A model generated the notes under the pieces. The model did not search any database, had not been told where the DNA came from, and worked only from the letters and a program-made list of their open reading frames with translations. Both the position numbers and the translations under genes were made by a program. Shown here in pieces: positions 1 through 4,583 of a DNA stretch of 10,346 nt. The stretch covers positions 1 to 10,346 of the forward strand of contig JBAWAP010000315.1 in the NCBI GenBank assembly GCA_049589355.1. The letters are read 5' to 3'. The stretch is from JBAWAP01 sp049589355. Its GTDB lineage: Bacteria > Chloroflexota > Anaerolineae > VGOG01. Positions within the stretch are counted from its first letter, which is position 1. The number at the start of each line of letters is the position of its first letter.

Positions 1-42
1 GTGCAGAGACAAAGAAGGCAGCTTGAACATCGTGAACACTGC

Positions 43-82
43 AAGGGTTCACCAATGCAATCCGCAAGGGTGAACCCTTTTT
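43..82 (+). terminator. Rho-independent terminator of a gene left of the window
   Basis: A perfect 11-bp stem, AAGGGTTCACC at 43-53 and GGTGAACCCTT at 69-79, encloses a 15-nt loop and runs into five T residues at 78-82. The T-tract lies only on the + strand side, so it ends a transcript entering from the left. No credible coding frame is visible in bases 1-42, so that gene probably ends before the window starts. Confidence 0.75.
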
Positions 83-119
83 GTTTGGGTTAGACGTGTG
101 ATAAGCTGCAGAGTGTGTC

Positions 120-148
120 TTGTCACCTTGGTGCCAATGTAGTATAAT
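120..148 (+). promoter_or_regulatory. Sigma-70 type promoter for the PAS gene region
   Basis: TTGTCA at 120-125 (five of six -35 consensus bases) and a perfect TATAAT at 143-148 are separated by 17 bp, the optimal spacing. The site lies just behind the terminator at 43-82 and about 175 bp upstream of the PAS gene at 324. It is the best candidate to drive the short genes that follow. Assignment rests on sequence match alone. Confidence 0.6.
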
Positions 149-165
149 TGATGGCGTAACAGACC

Positions 166-249
166 ATGATCGAGCACCGGCTGGGGACGATGCCGCCAGC
201 GGATATGCAGGCCTTTCAAGAGCAACTGCGCCACGTTTTGGGGCTTTGA
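166..249 (+). pseudogene. Probable C-terminal relic of a MazF/PemK-like toxin
   Basis: A 27-codon frame reads MIEHRLGTMPPADMQAFQEQL and ends RHVLGL. In the MazF/PemK family the last segment typically reads like a G-x-L/M-P motif followed by an amphipathic helix and a terminal L-G-L, which this peptide matches. The rest of a MazF fold (about 80 residues) is missing: upstream in the same frame there is a stop at 154-156 and then the promoter. It is best read as a 5'-truncated remnant. A chance ORF downstream of a new promoter cannot be excluded, as the match is short. Confidence 0.35.
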
Positions 250-297
250 TGCGAACATAGGAGGGGAGCTCTGAGCTTGACGTGGTAGGGGAGTTCA

Positions 298-327
298 ATG
301 GATAACTTGAAGAAGGAGGCCCAATGA
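298..327 (+). CDS. Nine-residue minicistron overlapping the PAS gene start
   Basis: The frame reads MDNLKKEAQ and stops at TGA 325-327, overlapping the ATG of the PAS gene at 324 in an ATGA arrangement. A purine-rich AGGGGAG at 287-293 sits 4 nt before its ATG. The KKEAQ codons themselves form the AAGGAGG (313-319) that serves as ribosome binding site of the PAS gene. It could be a translational-coupling leader, or the last codons of a deleted gene. Function unknown. Confidence 0.3.
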   Translation: MDNLKKEAQ

Positions 328-656
328 TTGACGCTACACTCATGGCCGCTATCTTGGATAGCCTCAAAGACCCGCTACTGTTCGCCGATACGGAGCACGT
401 TATCCGCTACATGAATAAGGCTGCTATCGCTTACTACAGCGAGGGCGAAAGACTGCTCGGGCGCTCGCTGCTGGATTGTCACAACGAGCAATCGCAGCAG
501 CAGATCATCGAGATCCTGGCCGCTATGCAGGCCGGTGAAGAGGAGCGGCTCATCACCGACAACGAGAAGCACCGCATCTACATGCGGGCCGTGCGCGGTG
601 CAGACGGCCAGGTTCTGGGCTACTACGAGCGGTACGAGCCGCCGGCGAAGTGTTGA
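324..656 (+). CDS. Single PAS-domain protein (PAS_13 / DUF438-associated type)
   Basis: A complete 110-residue protein that is little more than one PAS domain. Residues 10-35 give the opening strand and helix (LDSLKDPLLFADTEHVIRYM is typical PAS). Residues 46-53 carry GRSLLDCH, resembling the G-R-x-x-x-x-C-H motif of PAS domains linked to DUF438 proteins, and residues 84-106 form the last strands with ADGQVLGYYE. There is no signal peptide, membrane segment or output domain, so it probably acts as a cytoplasmic sensory or partner-binding module. The Cys52-His53 pair could bind a cofactor, but this is not shown. The start is fixed by AAGGAGG at 313-319, 4 nt upstream. Its last third is duplicated at 2451-2567. 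Confidence 0.75.
   Translation: MIDATLMAAILDSLKDPLLFADTEHVIRYMNKAAIAYYSEGERLLGRSLLDCHNEQSQQQIIEILAAMQAGEEERLITDNEKHRIYMRAVRGADGQVLGYYERYEPPAKC
540..654 (+). repeat. Direct repeat copy A (3' third of PAS gene)
   Basis: The last ~112 bp of the PAS gene recur at 2451-2565 at an offset of 1911 bp with roughly 88-90 % identity by eye. Most differences are synonymous. The repeat ends within a few bases of the stop codon. Confidence 0.8.
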
Positions 657-801
657 ATTACCGTCCGCTATGGCTTATTACTACGACCACCGCTCGGAGA
701 TTGATGGGAGCATCGAAGCGGACGAAGCGTTTGCAGAGGCATTTCGCCGCCACAACCCCTCGCTACTACAGGCAAAGCTGAGGGCGCTGCACAGTGGCTG
801 A
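655..801 (+). pseudogene. 5'-truncated DUF433-like antitoxin remnant
   Basis: The frame beginning near 655 reads VELPSAMAYYYDHRSEIDGS and goes on to a C-terminus ending RRHNPSLLQAKLRALHSG before TGA 799-801. The A-x-x-Y-Y-x-D-H-x-x-E-I-D signature followed by an acidic helix is characteristic of the C-terminal third of DUF433 antitoxins, normally about 80-120 residues long. The N-terminal DNA-binding part is gone; the join is right after the PAS gene stop at 656. An internal ATG at 670 could still start a 43-residue peptide, but no good ribosome binding site precedes it. Its stop overlaps the toxin stub at 794, preserving the original two-gene arrangement. Confidence 0.5.
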
Positions 802-826
802 TCGTATCAAGTTTCATCCGATCTAG
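794..826 (+). pseudogene. Ten-codon stub of a DUF5615 (PIN-like) toxin
   Basis: GTG at 794 opens VADRIKFHPI and hits TAG at 824-826. DUF5615 proteins, the usual partners of DUF433 antitoxins, begin with a short strand of the form R-I-R/K-F-H-L-D-E-H. Here the sequence diverges from that pattern right after F-H. The 8-nt overlap with the DUF433-like stop is the usual layout of such pairs. This supports a deletion that removed nearly all of the toxin. The recognition rests on few residues plus position. Confidence 0.4.
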
Positions 827-845
827 GGGGTGCTCACACTCAGGG

Positions 846-1055
846 AGATCGTTGGATTGACTTTCGCAGAGGATTTCGCTATGAAATGTATCATCTGCCA
901 CAGTACTGACATCTCGTTGCGCCGTATGAACGAGCAGTTGCCTCGCGGCGACGACATGATTCTCGTTCCGGTGAAGGTGTTGGTCTGCAACAATTGCGGC
1001 GAGCGCTACTATGACCGGCGCACCATGCAAAAGCTAGAGGAGATCGAAGACGCAG
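846..1055 (+). repeat. Direct repeat copy A (YgiT gene 5' region)
   Basis: About 207 bp from the 5' flank through codon ~57 of the YgiT gene is repeated at 1973-2182 with an offset of 1127 bp and roughly 88 % identity by eye. The match includes the ribosome binding site and about 30 bp of upstream DNA and then ends abruptly. Confidence 0.8.
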
Positions 1056-1129
1056 TCAATGCCGGCCACCTCTCTTTGGAGAGGGTGGGCGAGGTGCTGC
1101 GCGTCAGACAGGAGTTGGTGCCAGCTTGA
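881..1129 (+). CDS. YgiT-type zinc-finger protein
   Basis: An 82-residue protein starting MKCIICH, with Cys3, Cys6, Cys36 and Cys39 forming two C-x2-C knuckles and a CGERYYD motif after the second, the hallmark of the YgiT-type zinc finger (the N-terminal, zinc-binding part of MqsA-like antitoxins). A C-terminal helix (residues 46-78) follows, but there is no helix-turn-helix domain of full MqsA. Such short forms often accompany DUF4258 toxins; none is visible here. The start at 881 is preferred over upstream codons because AGAGGA lies at 868-873, 7 nt before it. It overlaps or abuts the next gene region and is the intact parent-type copy of the fragment at 2008. Confidence 0.75.
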   Translation: MKCIICHSTDISLRRMNEQLPRGDDMILVPVKVLVCNNCGERYYDRRTMQKLEEIEDAVNAGHLSLERVGEVLRVRQELVPA

Positions 1130-1179
1130 CTGCCCGGCCAGTGGCCGTAGGTGTAAAGGCTGAAAAGAGGAGAAAAACT

Positions 1180-1530
1180 ATGTCTGTTATACTGCAGCAA
1201 CGTGACTTGCCGCGGGGCCAGGTGAGAGTGGACATTCGCATCCAAGCTGATCTGAACGTCTCGTCGTTCATGGCCCGGCAGAAAGTGACAGGCTATGTGC
1301 TAGATCATGTGAGTGATCACATGGCTGGCGATGAGCCCAGCCTGGTGGTGGACGGGGAACGCTTCCTGTGGCGTGTACCGGTCTATCTGGCCGTGCTGCC
1401 GCAAGGACGGTTAGGTCAGGTGGGAACAATTGACGTAGATGCTCAGAGTGGTCAACTCTTGGTAACCAGGGAACTCATTGAGGAGATGCGCCGCAATGCC
1501 CAAACACTTGTTGAATATTCCCCTGCATAA
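1180..1530 (+). CDS. Hypothetical 116-residue protein, partner of the C39-like peptidase
   Basis: A soluble 116-residue protein with no family I can name with certainty. Its N-terminal part is polar and contains SSFMARQKVTGYVLDHVSD. The second half reads W-R-V-P-V-Y-L then VGTIDVDAQSGQLLV, resembling the last hairpin of PepSY-like folds, where such strands are typical of peptidase-binding domains. ATG 1180 is preferred to a start at 1126 because AGAGGAGA (1166-1173) precedes it by 6 nt. The gene overlaps the C39-like peptidase gene by 35 nt, suggesting translational coupling. It might be a chaperone, inhibitor or substrate of the peptidase; this is inference from position and the PepSY-like segment only. 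Confidence 0.6.
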   Translation: MSVILQQRDLPRGQVRVDIRIQADLNVSSFMARQKVTGYVLDHVSDHMAGDEPSLVVDGERFLWRVPVYLAVLPQGRLGQVGTIDVDAQSGQLLVTRELIEEMRRNAQTLVEYSPA

Positions 1531-1969
1531 GATGTCGCAAACGGCGGATTGTCTGGCGGCTTGTGCCTCGATGGTCATTGACTACATTGGGCGCCCAGTT
1601 GCCTATGCTGATTTGCTCCGCCTGCTTGATATCGGGCCGCTTGGTACGCCGGCCCGTCAGATATCCAGGTTGGCGCGCTGGGACTTAGATGTCGAATATG
1701 GCGAGGGAACGCTGGAAAAACTGCAAGCGTTCGTGGACAACGATCAGCCTGTCATCGTCCTGGTACGCACACGAGAGTTGCCGTACTGGCAGGGGGTGGA
1801 CACCTACCACTCGGTCGTAGTCGTTGGGTATGACGAAGTGCATATCTATGTCAACGATCCGTATTTTGACGATGCCCCAAAGGTGGTAGCGATAGGCGAT
1901 TTCGTGCTTGCCTGGCTGGAGATGAGCTATCGCTACGCCGTTCTCTACCCCCAACCATCTGACCGCTAG
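1496..1969 (+). CDS. C39-like cysteine peptidase (Peptidase_C39_2 type)
   Basis: A 157-residue stand-alone domain with the papain-like C39 layout. Gln15 and Cys19 lie in SQTADCLAACASMVIDYIG (oxyanion glutamine four residues before the nucleophile). His105 is in DTYHSVVVVGYD, and Asn120/Asp121 are in VNDPYFDD, the expected third catalytic residue. There is no ABC-transporter region and no signal peptide, so it is not a bacteriocin exporter; it is probably cytoplasmic. The ATG at 1496 is chosen over a TTG at 1478 because AGGAG (1481-1485) stands 10 nt before it. It overlaps the preceding gene by 35 nt. Substrate unknown; processing of a small partner protein is a reasonable guess. A catalytically active state is likely because all key residues are present. 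Confidence 0.7.
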   Translation: MPKHLLNIPLHKMSQTADCLAACASMVIDYIGRPVAYADLLRLLDIGPLGTPARQISRLARWDLDVEYGEGTLEKLQAFVDNDQPVIVLVRTRELPYWQGVDTYHSVVVVGYDEVHIYVNDPYFDDAPKVVAIGDFVLAWLEMSYRYAVLYPQPSDR

Positions 1970-1972
1970 CTG

Positions 1973-2182
1973 GGATCGTTGGATTGGCTTTCGCAGAGGA
2001 TTTCGCTATGAAATGTATCATCTGCCACCGCACCGTCATCTCGTTGCGCCGTGTGAATGAGCAGTTGTATCGCGGCGAAGATATGGTTCTCGTTCCGGTG
2101 GAGGTGTTGGTCTGCAAGAATTGCGGTGAGCGCTATTATGACTGGCGCACCATGCAAAGGCTAGAGAAGATCGAAGATGGGG
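1973..2182 (+). repeat. Direct repeat copy B (YgiT gene 5' region)
   Basis: This is the second copy of 846-1055. It starts immediately after the stop of the C39-like peptidase gene at 1969 and loses similarity after the codons for KIEDG. Base differences cluster at third codon positions, as expected if both copies were once under coding selection. Confidence 0.8.
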
Positions 2183-2187
2183 TAGAC
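2008..2187 (+). pseudogene. 3'-truncated second YgiT-type zinc-finger gene
   Basis: The frame starts MKCIICHRTVISLRR and keeps both cysteine knuckles (Cys3, Cys6, Cys36, Cys39) and CGERYYD, with AGAGGA 7 nt upstream exactly as in the first copy. Similarity to the intact gene at 881 ends near codon 58. The frame then runs on to 2352 through unrelated sequence, including the winged-helix relic in another frame. A 114-residue chimeric protein could therefore still be made, with an intact zinc-finger half. Whether it is expressed is unknown; the foreign tail argues for a broken gene. Confidence 0.6.
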
Positions 2188-2221
2188 GTGTCGAGTGTGA
2201 CTTTCACATACTGCGCGAGGG

Positions 2222-2398
2222 AGACGTGTGATCGAATACCTTCAAGCACGGGGACGAATCACCGATTGAGAGTACCGCGAGCTTTGTGGCGTGTCGGACT
2301 TCACCGCCCGGGCCGACTTGAACGACTTGGTCAAGCGAGGGGTAGTAGTTAGTGGGGGGCATGGCCGGGGCAGGTACTATCGGTTGGCTGGTGGCTAG
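2222..2398 (+). pseudogene. Winged-helix C-terminal relic of an AlbA/RecG-like ATP-dependent helicase-type regulator
   Basis: This frame encodes RRVIEYLQARGRITD, then a TGA at 2267-2269, then EYRELCGVSDFTARADLNDL, VKRGVVVSGGHGRGRYYRLAGG and TAG at 2396-2398. This order (R-V-I-E-Y-L, G-R-I-T-N, Y-R-x-L-x-G-V-S, T-A-x-x-D-L-x-x-L-V, G-x-G-R-x-x-Y) matches the C-terminal winged-helix domain of AlbA-domain proteins annotated as RecG-like helicases or transcriptional regulators. The 300-400 residues normally in front are missing and the internal stop breaks the remaining domain. It is inserted between the YgiT and PAS fragments. The domain identity is fairly clear; the full parent protein is inferred. 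Confidence 0.55.
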
Positions 2399-2450
2399 CT
2401 CTTTCTCCGAGATGGTTACCTCTGGCAAATCTCTGGATTATCTCTGGAAA

Positions 2451-2567
2451 GAGGAGCGACTCACCACCGACAATGAAAAGCACCGCATTTACATGCGGGC
2501 AGTGCGCGACGCAGACGGCCAGGTTCTGGGCTACTATGAGCGGTATGAGCCGCCGGCGGGATGATGC
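2451..2567 (+). pseudogene. 5'-truncated second PAS-domain gene (repeat copy B)
   Basis: The frame encodes EERLTTDNEKHRIYMRAVRD and continues ADGQVLGYYERYEPPAG to a TGA at 2562-2564, nearly identical to residues 73-108 of the PAS protein at 324. Only the last strands of the PAS fold remain. Upstream codons back to 2352 are unrelated, so a 70-residue ORF exists but would lack the ligand pocket. It follows the YgiT and winged-helix fragments; the relative order of PAS and YgiT pieces is inverted compared with the intact genes. Confidence 0.7.
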
Positions 2568-2570
2568 ACT

Positions 2571-2637
2571 GTGACCGAAGCCCCCCACTATCTGAACCAC
2601 CGTAAGCGGGTGCGGGGGAAGTTTCGCCAGTTTGGGT
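2571..2637 (+). pseudogene. RadC-like N-terminal relic
   Basis: GTG 2571 opens VTEAPHYLNHRKRVRGKFRQ, then F-G, and a frame change within GGG 2634-2636 continues as GLDVFREDYVV. This matches the N-terminus of RadC-type proteins, where an H-Y-x-x-H-R-x-R-L-R-x-R-F motif is followed by G-L-D and a D-Y-E-x-x-E-L-L-L helix. An extra G accounts for the frameshift. The JAB metalloprotease-like domain that makes up the bulk of RadC is absent. The identification rests on about 30 residues across a frameshift. Confidence 0.4.
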
Positions 2638-2844
2638 CTCGATGTGTTCCGAGAAGACTACGTGGTGGCCCGCATCCTGGCCGAGGATTTCGCCGTGCGG
2701 CAGCCGCCCGAGGCGAGGGTTTGCAGAGAGTGTGACTTTCGGGTACACTGTACGGAGAAGAGGACAATCAGACAGACGGGGGTGAAAGCGGATGACGATT
2801 ACGGAAAGCAGACTCCCTACGCCCTGTCTTCTCAGGAAATGTGA
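2632..2844 (+). pseudogene. RadC start joined to a RecB-family nuclease-like cysteine tail
   Basis: The 70-residue frame continues the RadC-like segment (GLDVFREDYVV) and then changes to AEDFAVRQPPEARVCRECDF and RVHCTEK. The C-x2-C-x5-C arrangement with an aromatic after the second Cys resembles the C-terminal segment of PD-(D/E)XK RecB-family nucleases (UvrD/AddB/Cas4-like), where these cysteines help hold an iron-sulfur cluster. The nuclease core and the fourth cysteine are missing. The piece after the cysteines is polar and unremarkable. It is most simply two gene ends brought together by deletion, although a short expressed fusion cannot be ruled out. Confidence 0.4.
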
Positions 2845-2876
2845 GGTAATGCAAGGGTAATGCAAAGGTAATGAAT
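2844..2876 (+). repeat. Three tandem 11-bp repeats
   Basis: AGGTAATGCAA, GGGTAATGCAA and AGGTAATGAAT follow each other directly, one helical turn apart, at the end of the relic zone. The period of 11 bp would place the same bases on one face of the helix, as in an operator or iteron. No protein partner can be named. Confidence 0.6.
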
Positions 2877-2922
2877 CGGGCGAAGTCCACGTGTCTCTCT
2901 TCGGGGGATGCCAAGCATGAAA

Positions 2923-2990
2923 ATGCCATTGCGAGGGACGCAGCCCTGAGGCAATCCCCGCTTGGGAGGGGAGATTGCTTTGCCGAGAGT
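2923..2990. repeat. REP-like palindromic repeat
   Basis: An ATTGCGAGGGACGCAG segment is followed by GCAATCCCC (2951-2959) and GGGGAGATTGC (2968-2978), able to form a stem with a two-base bulge. Sequences with ATTGCGAG at one side and GGAGATTGCTT at the other are common as dispersed intergenic palindromes in many bacterial genomes. Only one copy is present in this window, so the dispersed nature is inferred. Confidence 0.45.
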
Positions 2991-3018
2991 TGCGGCACTC
3001 GGTCCTGTGTGATATAAT
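2990..3018 (+). promoter_or_regulatory. Extended -10 promoter of the leader of the BREX-like operon
   Basis: A perfect TATAAT at 3013-3018 is preceded by TG at 3010-3011, giving an extended -10 (TGATATAAT). TTGCGG at 2990-2995 lies 17 bp upstream as a partial -35. The predicted transcript would begin near 3025, about 310 bp before the first gene of the operon. No better promoter is visible between here and 3333. Confidence 0.6.
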
Positions 3019-3104
3019 ACAGCGCATGAGGAATAAGGTCCTTGACTGGTTCGCAGTGAGTTCTTCTTAGAGCCGAGTTGCGCTGGCAAGGAGGGGGCCA
3101 CCAG

Positions 3105-3155
3105 ATGGTGGTGATTAGTGTTACGCCCAGAGTGAGAATTGGACACATGCCGTAG
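3105..3155 (+). CDS. Putative 16-residue leader peptide
   Basis: ATG 3105 is preceded by a full AAGGAGG at 3088-3094 with 10-nt spacing, the best ribosome binding site in the leader. The frame reads MVVISVTPRVRIGHMP and ends at TAG 3153-3155, a stop that lies inside the ascending arm of the terminator stem (3149-3158). A ribosome reaching the stop would cover that arm and could prevent hairpin formation. No run of a single regulatory amino acid is present, so it is unlike classical amino-acid attenuators. It may be non-functional; expression is not proven. Confidence 0.4.
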   Translation: MVVISVTPRVRIGHMP

Positions 3156-3191
3156 TTGCGCATGGGTTGACCATGCTGGCTGCGGCTTTTT
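3149..3191 (+). terminator. Intrinsic terminator in the operon leader
   Basis: The outer stem pairs GCCGTAG (3149-3155) with CTGCGGC (3180-3186), with one G-T wobble, and two more G-T pairs extend it. An inner stem, GCATGG (3160-3165) and CCATGC (3171-3176), closes a 5-nt loop. Five T residues at 3187-3191 follow directly. It stands 142 bp upstream of the operon's first gene, so it must either end a separate RNA or be read through conditionally. Confidence 0.6.
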
Positions 3192-3332
3192 CGCCTTATG
3201 TGCACAGGAGGTATACGAGTCCGGTTCCCTGCCAACTCAGGAAGACCGGCCTACGCTTATTCCATCACAAGGACTGTTCTTCCTGCGAGCGGGCAGAGGC
3301 GGCTTTCTCTTCTACGAGGTTAACGATTCAAG
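3192..3332 (+). other. Gap between leader terminator and operon
   Basis: The 141 bp hold no convincing promoter, hairpin or coding frame. A longer frame (3139-3498) crosses it but overlaps the BrxA-like gene out of frame and shows no recognisable protein, so it was not called. Transcription of the operon therefore probably depends on readthrough from the promoter at 2990-3018 or on a weak promoter that I cannot identify. Confidence 0.4.
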
Positions 3333-4070
3333 ATGTCTAACCGACCTTCTACCTTGCAAGACTTCCCATACTCTGCCGGCCTTCAGGCCATCAAGGACAG
3401 CCTGGCCTTTGACGACTTTGACGCCTTCTACCGGCACTTATTGGACGGTCTGCCTCAGAACTCCCCGGAGACGCGCAGACGCTATGCCAGTCTGGTGACA
3501 CGCTGGTTCTTTCCGCATCACGAGTTGAGAGGCCTTTTGCCGCGTGTTTGGCAGGCCTATCATGACGACCAACTCTTGCATGAACTTACTCGCGTAACCA
3601 CCCTGGAGATGGAACCGCTCATTGCCCGGTTTGTCACCGACGTGATCTTTCCCATTTCTCCAGGCCAGCCCTTCCAGACAGCGACAGCCCGTGACTATGT
3701 AGTGGCAACTTATGGCATCTACAAGAAGAACTCCCGCGAGCGATTGTTGAACACAGTGCGCCTGTTAGGGTTCTTGGCCCGTTACGACGGCCGGTGGGTG
3801 GTGGCGGCCATTCCACGCCCGGCCAATGCCCTGCTGGTCTTGCTTCATGCTCGTCTGGCTCCCACGCCGCGCATCGTCCGGGTGGCTGACCTTTTGGCCG
3901 CGCCTTTCTGGCAATATCTGGGCTTCCGCCAGGCCGACGAGGTAAGGGCGGTCCTGCACGATGCCCAGGCCGCCGGCCTCATCGCCCGGTACACCATGGT
4001 GGACCAGTTGGAACAGATTACCACCAAGTACACTCTGGATGCTTACCTGGAGACAGCCTTGCGACTTTGA
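3333..4070 (+). CDS. BrxA-like (DUF1819-like) winged-helix protein
   Basis: A 245-residue soluble, helix-rich protein opening the defence operon. RRRYASLVTRWFF (48-60), a WQAYHDDQLL segment (73-82) and a C-terminal winged-helix-like part (180-235, with LLAAPFWQYLGF and AAGLIARYTMVDQLEQITTK) follow the plan of BrxA/DUF1819: an arginine-rich helix, then paired DNA-binding-like helical domains, then a helix-turn-helix end. BrxA-type proteins are small DNA-binding accessory factors of BREX phage exclusion. The position directly before a BrxB/BrxF-sized protein and a BrxC-like ATPase supports the call. It is longer than typical BrxA (about 200). The ATG at 3333 has only a weak GAGG (3316-3319) at 13 nt. 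The next gene starts 9 nt after its stop. Homology is by pattern; a search is needed for the exact family. Confidence 0.55.
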   Translation: MSNRPSTLQDFPYSAGLQAIKDSLAFDDFDAFYRHLLDGLPQNSPETRRRYASLVTRWFFPHHELRGLLPRVWQAYHDDQLLHELTRVTTLEMEPLIARFVTDVIFPISPGQPFQTATARDYVVATYGIYKKNSRERLLNTVRLLGFLARYDGRWVVAAIPRPANALLVLLHARLAPTPRIVRVADLLAAPFWQYLGFRQADEVRAVLHDAQAAGLIARYTMVDQLEQITTKYTLDAYLETALRL

Positions 4071-4079
4071 GAGCAGTCC

Positions 4080-4583
4080 ATGTTGTACGACGATTTTGCT
4101 AACCTTTTGGCCCGTTTTGCCCAACGCCCGGTGCCACCCGTTCAGGGCCGCCATGTCTATCTGTGGCATGGTGAAACGGCAGGTCTGCGTTCCTTGCTGC
4201 CGCAAGGCCTGGTTGTGGAATTAGATTTGTATGCCCTGGCCGGGAGCCTCCCGCGTGCCCCCTTCGCCGTTGATGAAGCCAGGCGATTGCTCCAATCCAC
4301 CATCACTAACTGGCTACAAGCACATTCACCGGCTCCTGGCGTCCAGCAGGTGATTTTGGTCACGGGCAATTCCCTGTTGATGCGTTACTGCGTCCCTCTG
4401 GAGGCCTTCTTCCGGGTGACCAATGAGTCTCGCATGGTCATTTCTGTCATCTCACCCCGGGAGACGACCTTCCGACCGCCTGGTCCTTTGCCAGGGTATG
4501 TTTCTCTGCGACCGGCCGCCACTTTTGAGTACCTGAAAGCCCATTTGGGAGAACCTTCCGTGATAGGAGAAGCGATCCCATGA
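4080..4583 (+). CDS. Small BREX-like protein in the BrxB/BrxF position
   Basis: A 167-residue protein of unassigned family. It reads like a reduced nucleotide-binding fold: a strand and turn at 25-35 (HVYLWHGETAGLRSLL) where a P-loop would be, a strand ending VVELDLYAL (45-53), a strand VQQVILVTGNSLLMRY (88-103) and RMVISVISP (118-126), then PLPGYVSLRP near the end. No G-x4-G-K-T/S is present, so ATP binding by a classical Walker A is unlikely. BREX operons carry a small protein here: BrxB (DUF1788) or, in BREX-3, the P-loop protein BrxF. A degenerate BrxF or a divergent BrxB are both possible. It overlaps the ATPase gene by 4 nt (ATGA), implying coupled translation and probably a physical partnership. 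Confidence 0.5.
   Translation: MLYDDFANLLARFAQRPVPPVQGRHVYLWHGETAGLRSLLPQGLVVELDLYALAGSLPRAPFAVDEARRLLQSTITNWLQAHSPAPGVQQVILVTGNSLLMRYCVPLEAFFRVTNESRMVISVISPRETTFRPPGPLPGYVSLRPAATFEYLKAHLGEPSVIGEAIP

Larger units (their letters stand above)
3026..3191 (+). ncRNA. Candidate attenuated leader RNA (or ~170-nt small RNA)
   Basis: The stretch is bounded by an extended -10 promoter (3010-3018) and an intrinsic terminator (3149-3191). It contains two tiny frames: MRNKVLDWFAVSSS (3026-3070), whose ATG would be at the very 5' end, and MVVISVTPRVRIGHMP (3105-3155). A hairpin CCACC-AGAT-GGTGG (3098-3111) competes with TGGC 3084-3087 pairing GCCA 3097-3100, around the ribosome binding site of the second frame. 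I recognise no known riboswitch or RNA family. It could act as a stand-alone RNA or as a leader that controls readthrough into the operon at 3333. Confidence 0.4.

Noticed and set aside
43..79. CRISPR or tRNA-like element from the inverted repeat near the window start
   Set aside because: Single 11-bp hairpin followed by a T-tract; no repeat-spacer series and no cloverleaf, so a terminator explains it.
2190..2745. 13-bp identity GAGTGTGACTTTC at 2194 and 2729 as an attachment-site pair
   Set aside because: Too short to separate from chance, the second copy is part of the cysteine motif coding sequence, and no integrase is nearby.
2461..3235. Minus-strand frames of 104-188 codons across the relic and leader region
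   Set aside because: They run through several relics, a REP-like palindrome and the promoter, with no domain pattern, so they look like chance openings.
3139..3498. 119-codon frame starting at the end of the leader and overlapping the BrxA-like gene
   Set aside because: It overlaps the BrxA-like gene out of frame, crosses the terminator hairpin, has no ribosome binding site and shows no protein-like pattern.
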